From the NCBI GenBank assembly GCA_017853285.1, contig JAFMJU010000071.1, forward strand, positions 1-11,322: a stretch of DNA of 11,322 nt, written 5' to 3'. Below, piece by piece: positions 6,199 to 11,322 of this stretch (positions within the stretch are counted from its first letter, which is position 1; each line of letters begins with the position of its first letter). The stretch is from Gemmataceae bacterium (GTDB taxonomy: Bacteria; Planctomycetota; Planctomycetia; Gemmatales; Gemmataceae). The position numbers were made by a program, and so were the translations under genes. The notes beneath the pieces are model-generated. The model did no database searches. It saw nothing but the letters and a program-made list of their open reading frames with translations, and had not been told where the DNA came from.

Positions 6199-8190
6199 AT
6201 GAGCGCGACTCCCAAATCGTTGGCGACCACATCCCCCAAAACAGGCATGGGGCTGGCCGTGGGCGACCGCTTGCTCAAATGGACCACGGCCTTGGGTGCC
6301 CTGGCTTTCCCGGTCATCGCCGGCCTCCTGGTTTTGGTGTTGATCCTGGAATCCTGGGATGCCCTCCGCGTGCTGGGGCCATCCTTCCTGGTTAGCTCCG
6401 AGTGGGATGTGTCCGGCAAACGGTTCGGGGCCCTTCCGTTCATTTACGGGACCGTCGTGACCAGCCTGCTGGCCATGCTGTTCGCGGTTCCCCTGGGGGT
6501 GGGAGCGGCCGCCTGCCTGGCCGAGATCGCCCCCGGCTGGATCCGGGTATGGGCCACCTTTCTGATTGAACTGCTGGCGGCAATCCCCTCAGTCGTCTAC
6601 GGCTTTTGGGGCATATTCTTCCTGGTCCCTGTCCTCCAACCACTTTTTTCCACGATTGGTGCGGGCAGCGCCGGCGGCCGCGGCCTGTTCACGGCCGGCG
6701 TACTCCTGGCCCTGATGGTCCTTCCCTACATCACGGCACTGAGCTACGACGCCATCCGTTCGGTGCCCAACGCCCAAAGGCAGGCCAGCCTGGCCTTGGG
6801 CGCGAGCCGGTGGCAGACCATTTGGGGAGTGGTCCTGCCAAACGCCCGGGCGGGTATTCTGGGCGGGTGCCTGCTGGGCCTTGGCCGGGCCATCGGCGAG
6901 ACCATGGCTGTCGCCATGGTGATCGGCAACGACCCACGCATTGGATCCATTTTCGGGCTGGGCTATTCCATACCCAGCGTGCTGGCCAACCAGATGCCCG
7001 GCGAGAATGTCATCCACCGCAGCGCCCTGATCGGCCTCGGGCTTGTCCTGTTCGGCATCAGCCTCTGCATAAATCTGGTGGCCCGCTGGATTCTCCGTGG
7101 CGAAAAGCGCCGGCTGGGCCGCAGAAACCAGACCGCGGCTCCCACCACCGCCAGCGCTCCGATTCCAGGCCCGGTTTCCCCCAAGCCCAAATCGGTCGAA
7201 TCATCCGACCAAAGGGTCCTCAACGAGGAGATCATGGCTTCCGCCATGGCCCGCGTGCGGGGCAAGGGGGTTTGGATTCAGCGGTTCGATCTGGTGATGA
7301 CGGGGATCCTGGCCCTGTGCGTCACGATCATCCTGCTGCCGCTCTTCCATATCTTCGGCTACATCACCTGGGCGGGTTCCACCAACCTCAACGCCGACTT
7401 CTTCACCCGTGACCTGTCCAGCCTCACCTCGCGGGGTCTTGGACACGCCATGATCGGCAGTGTGGTCATGGTCCTTATTGCCACGCTGATCGGCACACCC
7501 ATCGGAATCCTCGGGGCCGTGTACCTGGTGGAATACCGCAAATCCAGGCTGGCCCACCTGACCCGGTTCGTCTCGGAACTGCTGACAGGCGTGCCCTCGG
7601 TTCTGGTCGGCCTGTTCATCTATGCTTTGCTCATCCAAACCTCCAGCACGCCGGACAGTTCCCTGTGGAAGGTGCCGCCTGTGGCCCAGGGCCTGGGCCT
7701 GCTGGATCAGATCGGCTGGTTGGTGCCCCACCCGTCAGGCTGGGCCGGGGCCATGGCCTTGGCCATGATGCTGATGCCGGTGGTGCTTCGCACCTCCGAA
7801 GAGGCGCTGCGCACGGTGCCAGATGCGCTGCGCCGCGCCAGTTACGCCTTGGGGGCCACCCCGGCGCAGACCGTGGTGCGCGTGATCGTCCCGGCCGCGA
7901 CCACTGCCATGATCACCGGGGTCTTCCTGGGCATGGCGCGGATCGCCGGCGAGACGGCGCCGCTGCTGTTCACCGCCGGGTCGTCCAATTTCTGGCCCGA
8001 GGACGGGATGGGCGAAAAGATGCCTTTCCTCACCTACTACATCTACACCTACTCCACAGGAGACAAGGAATCCGAAAAGCAGATGGCCTGGGCCGGGGCT
8101 TTCGTCCTCCTCACCCTGGTGATGGTGGTCAACATCGGCATGCGGTTGCTGTCGGGCAGGCGGGATGTAGCCGCAAGCCGGGGCCAGTGA
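6199..8190 (+). CDS. pstC-pstA: Fused phosphate ABC transporter permease PstC-PstA
   Basis: Inner-membrane channel of the phosphate importer, with both permease subunits in one 663-residue chain. The N-terminal half (about 20-300) is PstC: SEWDVSGKRFGALPFIYGT at 67-85, an EAA-type loop at about 199-216 (ALGASRWQTIWGVVLP) that should dock on the ATPase, and GLGRAIGETMAVAMVIGN at 227-244. A hydrophilic Pro/Ala/Ser-rich linker spans about 300-352. The C-terminal half (about 353-653) is PstA: LLTGVPSVLVGLFIYALL at 461-478, a second EAA-type loop at about 550-565 (ALGATPAQTVVRVIVP), and the GMARIAGETAPLL signature at 578-590. About 35 residues (480-515) between PstA helices look like an insertion compared with typical PstA. 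The two halves are normally separate proteins of about 300 residues each. One uninterrupted frame and intact motifs on both sides argue against a sequencing artefact. PstB is not in the window. Confidence 0.93.
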   Translation: MSATPKSLATTSPKTGMGLAVGDRLLKWTTALGALAFPVIAGLLVLVLILESWDALRVLGPSFLVSSEWDVSGKRFGALPFIYGTVVTSLLAMLFAVPLGVGAAACLAEIAPGWIRVWATFLIELLAAIPSVVYGFWGIFFLVPVLQPLFSTIGAGSAGGRGLFTAGVLLALMVLPYITALSYDAIRSVPNAQRQASLALGASRWQTIWGVVLPNARAGILGGCLLGLGRAIGETMAVAMVIGNDPRIGSIFGLGYSIPSVLANQMPGENVIHRSALIGLGLVLFGISLCINLVARWILRGEKRRLGRRNQTAAPTTASAPIPGPVSPKPKSVESSDQRVLNEEIMASAMARVRGKGVWIQRFDLVMTGILALCVTIILLPLFHIFGYITWAGSTNLNADFFTRDLSSLTSRGLGHAMIGSVVMVLIATLIGTPIGILGAVYLVEYRKSRLAHLTRFVSELLTGVPSVLVGLFIYALLIQTSSTPDSSLWKVPPVAQGLGLLDQIGWLVPHPSGWAGAMALAMMLMPVVLRTSEEALRTVPDALRRASYALGATPAQTVVRVIVPAATTAMITGVFLGMARIAGETAPLLFTAGSSNFWPEDGMGEKMPFLTYYIYTYSTGDKESEKQMAWAGAFVLLTLVMVVNIGMRLLSGRRDVAASRGQ

Positions 8191-8246
8191 TCCGTTCCCG
8201 ACTCTCCCTGCTTGCGGGCTTGGTTTCCGAAACGGGCTGACACACC

Positions 8247-9749
8247 ATGGCGGGCGAGCCTACTCCAGGCGAAAAGCAAACGGAACGCCCGACCGCGCGT
8301 GACGGGGGCGACTCCCCCCCGCGGCAGGAAAAGCGGCGGGCGCGCATTTTCCGCCGGGTCTTTGTCCCCTTCTCCATCGCCTGGATTTGCCTGCCACTGG
8401 TCACCGGGCTGGGCCTCTGGTGGCTGTTGCCAGATTCCGGTGTGGAGCCCCTCCCGGTTTTCCTGGCACTGGTTTTGGTGGCGCTGCTGGGCGTCGGCCT
8501 AACCGCCTGGCTGGCCAGCCGCATTGCCAGGGCCATCGCCCAGCCCCTCCGCAGGCTAGTCCGCTTTGCCGAACGCACCGGGCAGGGTGAAACCGGCCTG
8601 ACCATCCACCTGGAAAACGACAGCGAACTCAGCGTGTTGGGCCGCGCCTTCAACCGGATGTCCGAGCGGCTGGCCCGGCAGATCGAGCAGATCGACCGGG
8701 AGACGGCCCAATTGAAGGCGATCCTCGACAGCATGGTGGAGGGCGTCATCGCCCTCGACGCCAACGAGCGTTTGCTGTTCGTCAACGAGCGCGCCATACG
8801 CCTTTTGGACCTGCCGACCGCCAACCCCGCCGGCAGGCGTTTTTGGGAACTGGTCCGTGTGCGGGAACTGCTCGACGCCGTGAGCCAGGCCGTGGGCCGC
8901 AATGAGGCTGCCACCTGCGAGCTGGATTGGCCCGGCACCCCGGCGCGCAGCCTCAACATCCACGCGACACCGCTGGGCAGCGGCCCGACATCGCAGATAC
9001 GCGGCGCCGTGGTGGTGGTGCACGACACCACCGAGCTGAAAAAACTGGAAAGCCTGCGCCGCGACTTTGTCGCCAATGTCTCCCACGAGCTGAAGACCCC
9101 CCTCGCGGTCATCAGGCTATGTGCCGAGACCCTTGAGGGCGGGGCCCATGATGATCCCGCCGCCCGGGAAAAGTTCCTCTCCCAGATCATCCAGCAGAGC
9201 GAGCGCCTCAGCTTCCTCATCGTCGACCTGCTCAGCATCGCCAGGATCGAGGCCGGCCGCGAGTCGCTTCGCCCGCAGGCGGTCGACTCGGCCGAGGCAT
9301 TGGAGGACTGCGTCGCCCGAAACCGGGAACAGGCCGCGCGGGTGGGGGTCAGCCTGAAGGTGGTCCCGGTGGAGGAAAACCTCTGGATCTGGATCGATGA
9401 GGAGGCGCTCACACAGGTTCTCGACAACCTGGCCGCCAACGCCATCCGCTACAACCAACCCGGTGGTTCGGTCACCCTTTCGGCAAAGGCCGCCGGTGAA
9501 TCCGAGGGGTATGTCCATCTGGAGGTGGCCGACACCGGGATCGGCATCCCCGAATCCGACTTGCCACGCGTGTTCGAACGCTTTTTCCGCGTGGAAAAAG
9601 CCCGCAGCCGCGATCTGGGTGGCACGGGGCTGGGCTTATCCATCGTGAAACACCTGGTGACCGCCAGCCAGGGAACCATCACCGCCAAAAGCGAGCTGGG
9701 CAGGGGGTCTGTTTTCACAGTCCGCCTGCCCAGGGCAAAAAACCAGTGA
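8247..9749 (+). CDS. phoR: PhoR-like sensor histidine kinase
   Basis: Membrane kinase that probably controls the phosphate-starvation response by phosphorylating a PhoB-type regulator not found in this window. It has 500 residues. A basic, Pro-rich cytoplasmic N-terminus (1-37) precedes two transmembrane helices (about 42-61 and 69-90) joined by a loop of only about 8 residues. Next come a HAMP domain (about 90-145), a PAS-like domain (about 152-265), and HisKA with the H-box VSHELKTPLAVIR, where His280 is the phospho-acceptor. The ATPase domain has an N-box LDNLAANAIRYN (392-403), G1 DTGIGIP (429-435), F-box VFERFFRVEKARSR (442-455) and G2 GGTGLGLSIVK (458-468). All catalytic motifs are intact, and the FFRVEKARSR-GGTGLGL block is typical of PhoR. 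A TGA stands in frame three codons before ATG 8247, so no start lies further upstream. The gene begins 56 bp after pstC-pstA. The PhoR name rests on architecture and neighbours; another target is possible. Confidence 0.85.
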   Translation: MAGEPTPGEKQTERPTARDGGDSPPRQEKRRARIFRRVFVPFSIAWICLPLVTGLGLWWLLPDSGVEPLPVFLALVLVALLGVGLTAWLASRIARAIAQPLRRLVRFAERTGQGETGLTIHLENDSELSVLGRAFNRMSERLARQIEQIDRETAQLKAILDSMVEGVIALDANERLLFVNERAIRLLDLPTANPAGRRFWELVRVRELLDAVSQAVGRNEAATCELDWPGTPARSLNIHATPLGSGPTSQIRGAVVVVHDTTELKKLESLRRDFVANVSHELKTPLAVIRLCAETLEGGAHDDPAAREKFLSQIIQQSERLSFLIVDLLSIARIEAGRESLRPQAVDSAEALEDCVARNREQAARVGVSLKVVPVEENLWIWIDEEALTQVLDNLAANAIRYNQPGGSVTLSAKAAGESEGYVHLEVADTGIGIPESDLPRVFERFFRVEKARSRDLGGTGLGLSIVKHLVTASQGTITAKSELGRGSVFTVRLPRAKNQ

Positions 9750-9765
9750 CCAAATCCCGCCAGAC

Positions 9766-10377
9766 TTAGCCTGGCAATCCCAGAAACTCGCGCATGTGCT
9801 TGTCGTACTCGGCCATGGAGGCCTCGCTCGACAGGTCCAGGCGCAACTCGTTGATCACTTTCACGCTCATGTCCTTGAACCAGGCGTTCCAGCAGTCCGC
9901 GCAGACCTTTTGCTGGATTTCCAGCCCCAATTCGTCGGGCATCGGCGCCTTGTCCAGCTGGCGGGCCCGCTTGCCGGCAGGGCACATCAGCCGGGCGCAC
10001 TTGAAACCCGTTTCCGGCCCCTCCGGCTCGGGGGCCGCGGCGGGCTCCGGTGGCTTCACACCCAGCGATTCCAATTCCTTGGAGATTTCGGAGGCGGGAA
10101 TCCGGTCCCCGCGCTCCGTGGCGACCTTATGCCCCTCCTGATAGGTGGCGATCGCCTCTTCCTTGCGGTTCAGGGCCACCTGCGATTTGCCCAGCAGCAG
10201 GAATACCTTGCTGAACTGGGGGCTCAGCTCCAGGGTGCGACGGAAAGAACGGATGGCGTCCTCGTGGCGGTTCGCCTCCTGCAGCAGTTGGCCAAGACGG
10301 TAGTGGCCCAACTCATTGTCCGGATCATCCTGGGACATCTTGCTGAACTGGGCGATGCGCTCTTCAAGGCTGTTCAT
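9766..10377 (-). CDS. TPR protein with C-terminal YggX-like Fe(II)-trafficking domain
   Basis: Soluble 203-residue protein made of two parts. Residues about 20-105 form at least two tetratricopeptide repeats (NELGHYRLGQLLQEANRHED at 21-40; then about 55-87), a fold for protein contacts. A linker of Pro, Ala and Glu (108-122) follows. Residues about 123-203 resemble YggX, the small Fe(II)-trafficking/oxidative-damage-protection protein. Against E. coli YggX as I recall it, DELG (148-151), the WxxW pair (W163, W166), INE (175-177) and MREFL (195-199) align with at most a one-residue shift. Four cysteines (C127, C132, C159, C162, as CX4C and CX2C) could bind metal, whereas E. coli YggX has one. 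By analogy the protein may guard iron-sulfur proteins, with the TPR part recruiting partners; that is inference. AGGAG sits 5 nt before the ATG. It is convergent with the histidine kinase gene, 16 bp apart. Confidence 0.75.
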   Translation of the reverse strand: MNSLEERIAQFSKMSQDDPDNELGHYRLGQLLQEANRHEDAIRSFRRTLELSPQFSKVFLLLGKSQVALNRKEEAIATYQEGHKVATERGDRIPASEISKELESLGVKPPEPAAAPEPEGPETGFKCARLMCPAGKRARQLDKAPMPDELGLEIQQKVCADCWNAWFKDMSVKVINELRLDLSSEASMAEYDKHMREFLGLPG

Positions 10378-10557
10378 GTTTTCTCCTGACTGACCGGATC
10401 CATGGATTCATATTAGTGGCCCGGCCCGATTCCCGCCCCGTGGGCCGGCCTCTGGCGGCACCGCCTTTTCCGTGTTAGCTTCCCGTTTTCAGGGTTAGCC
10501 GGGCAATCCGCGTTTGCGGGGCTGTGGCGGGGCGCCTGGACTGCTGGAGCGACTGCG
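10378..10557. promoter_or_regulatory. Divergent intergenic region between the TPR-YggX and epimerase-like genes
   Basis: 180 bp between divergent starts, expected to hold promoters for both genes. On the minus strand, TAATAT at 10415-10410 is a fair -10 box about 32 nt before the TPR-YggX start, but the DNA upstream is very GC-rich and shows no -35. AGGAG (10387-10383, minus) is the TPR-YggX ribosome binding site, and GGAG at 10546-10549 serves the downstream gene. A perfect 10-bp palindrome, ATCCATGGAT (10398-10407), lies in the presumed TPR-YggX leader. No terminator or riboswitch fold was recognised. Confidence 0.3.
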
Positions 10558-11322
10558 ATGCGATTGGGAATGATCAATTCAGCCTGGGCCCAGGCCGGCC
10601 GCGACACCGCCTGGGGTATCCGCAAGACCGCCGAAATCGGCTTTGACTCCATCGACATCTTCGCCGATCCACTGGACATCGATGCCCGCGAACGCAAGCT
10701 CATCCGCGTCGAATGCGAGAAGGCCGGCCTACCCATCATCAGCGTCGCCTGCGTGGCGGTGGGCTTGATCGATCCCAACCCATCCGTGCGCCGGTTCCAT
10801 CAGGAACGCTGCCGGGCCTACCTCGACATGACCTACGGCTTTGGCGGCGAGAACCTCCTGCTGGTCCTGGGGGAATACATTTGGGAGCAGCAGGTTGTCC
10901 CCCCGAAAGAGCAATGGGACACCGCGGTGCAAGAAATGAAAAAACTGGGCGACCACGCCGCAGGCCTTGACCTGAAAATCGCCCTCGAACTCGAACCGTT
11001 CAAGATGTCCCTGCTGAACACCGTGGACAAGATGGCCCGGTTCCTGGACGAGGTCAACCATCCGGCGGTCCAGGCCAATATCGATATCTCCCACTGCGAG
11101 TTGTCCCACACACCGGCAGCCGGTTTGGAGACCCTGCGCGGGCGGGCCTGCCATGTCCACCTGTCCGACTGTGATGGCAAGGTTCACGGCGACCTGCCCC
11201 CCGGCCGGGGCGTGGTCGATTTCCTGCCCTACCTGACCAAGATCAAGGAGCTGAATGTTCCCGGGGCCGTCAGCTTGGAACTGGAATATTCCCCCGATCC
11301 AACCCAGATTGAGGCCTGGGTG
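10558..11322 (+). CDS. Partial CDS (3' end missing): sugar phosphate isomerase/epimerase-like TIM-barrel protein
   Basis: Likely cytoplasmic metal-dependent enzyme of the xylose-isomerase-like TIM-barrel superfamily (AP-endonuclease-2 fold), which isomerises or epimerises sugars and related polyols. 255 codons are visible before the right edge; the family is usually about 260-300 residues, so little is missing. The frame starts at ATG 10558 with GGAG 8 nt upstream (MRLGMINSAW). Candidate metal ligands fall in order at barrel strand ends: Glu146 (LELEPF), Asp176 and His179 (NIDISHC), His201 (HVHLSD), and Glu241 or Glu243 (LELEY). This order and spacing match D-tagatose/D-psicose 3-epimerase-type active sites as I recall them. 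The substrate cannot be assigned. Planctomycetes carry many such paralogues. The neighbours give no pathway clue; the gene points away from the TPR-YggX gene. Confidence 0.85.
   Translation, partial: MRLGMINSAWAQAGRDTAWGIRKTAEIGFDSIDIFADPLDIDARERKLIRVECEKAGLPIISVACVAVGLIDPNPSVRRFHQERCRAYLDMTYGFGGENLLLVLGEYIWEQQVVPPKEQWDTAVQEMKKLGDHAAGLDLKIALELEPFKMSLLNTVDKMARFLDEVNHPAVQANIDISHCELSHTPAAGLETLRGRACHVHLSDCDGKVHGDLPPGRGVVDFLPYLTKIKELNVPGAVSLELEYSPDPTQIEAWV

Noticed and set aside
8129..9445. A 438-codon open frame on the minus strand opposite the histidine kinase gene
   Set aside because: The plus strand encodes a kinase with every catalytic motif. The antisense product is Arg/Ser-rich low-complexity protein, as expected from GC-rich codon structure.
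9759..9775. Hairpin GCCAG-7 nt-CTGGC between the convergent kinase and TPR-YggX genes, a possible bidirectional terminator
   Set aside because: The stem is only 5 bp, there is no T-tract on either side, and part of it lies in coding sequence. Too weak to call.
10398..10407. Perfect palindrome ATCCATGGAT as an operator
   Set aside because: A lone 10-bp palindrome without a second copy or a nearby regulator gene is expected by chance at this scale.
10474..10500. Two GTTAGC copies 20 bp apart upstream of the epimerase-like gene, as a direct-repeat regulator site or promoter
   Set aside because: Six-base repeats are too short, and neither -10 nor -35 elements are recognisable around them.

Overview
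The window is GC-rich, gene-dense bacterial DNA with seven complete protein genes and one partial gene at each edge. The organism is most likely a member of the Planctomycetota, perhaps the Isosphaerales. This is an inference from the high GC content, the lipoprotein-type N-terminus on the TolC-like protein, the style of the small membrane protein at the left edge, and the sugar-phosphate isomerase/epimerase-like gene at the right edge. No 16S rRNA or other phylogenetic marker is present to prove it. I see no tRNA, rRNA, CRISPR array, insertion sequence or phage gene.

Region 1 (1-377): the 5' end of a minus-strand gene for an unknown single-pass membrane protein runs off the left edge. It is divergent from the efflux operon, and about 127 bp of shared upstream DNA lies between them.

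Region 2 (378-5016): a complete three-gene tripartite efflux operon in the order outer-membrane factor (TolC-like), periplasmic adaptor (EmrA/HlyD) and inner-membrane MFS pump (DHA2/EmrB-like). Both junctions are 4-bp ATGA overlaps, so the three genes are very probably co-translated. Together they would form a continuous channel exporting small amphipathic compounds across both membranes.

Region 3 (5017-9749): a phosphate-uptake and phosphate-sensing cluster. It contains the substrate-binding lipoprotein PstS, a single 663-residue protein that is a head-to-tail fusion of the permeases PstC and PstA, and a PhoR-like sensor histidine kinase. The usual partners PstB (ATPase), PhoU and PhoB (response regulator) are not in the window. 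The kinase has almost no extracytoplasmic loop, which suits a kinase that reads phosphate status through the Pst transporter beside it.

Region 4 (9766-10377, minus strand): a convergent gene for a two-part protein. Tetratricopeptide repeats at the N-terminus are joined through a Pro/Ala/Glu linker to a domain that matches the YggX Fe(II)-trafficking/oxidative-protection family and carries four cysteines.

Region 5 (10378-11322): a 180-bp divergent intergenic region, then a sugar-phosphate isomerase/epimerase-like TIM-barrel gene that runs off the right edge.

The most notable items are the PstC-PstA fusion and the TPR-YggX fusion. Neither is proven novel from sequence alone. I did not find a clearly undescribed multi-gene system.
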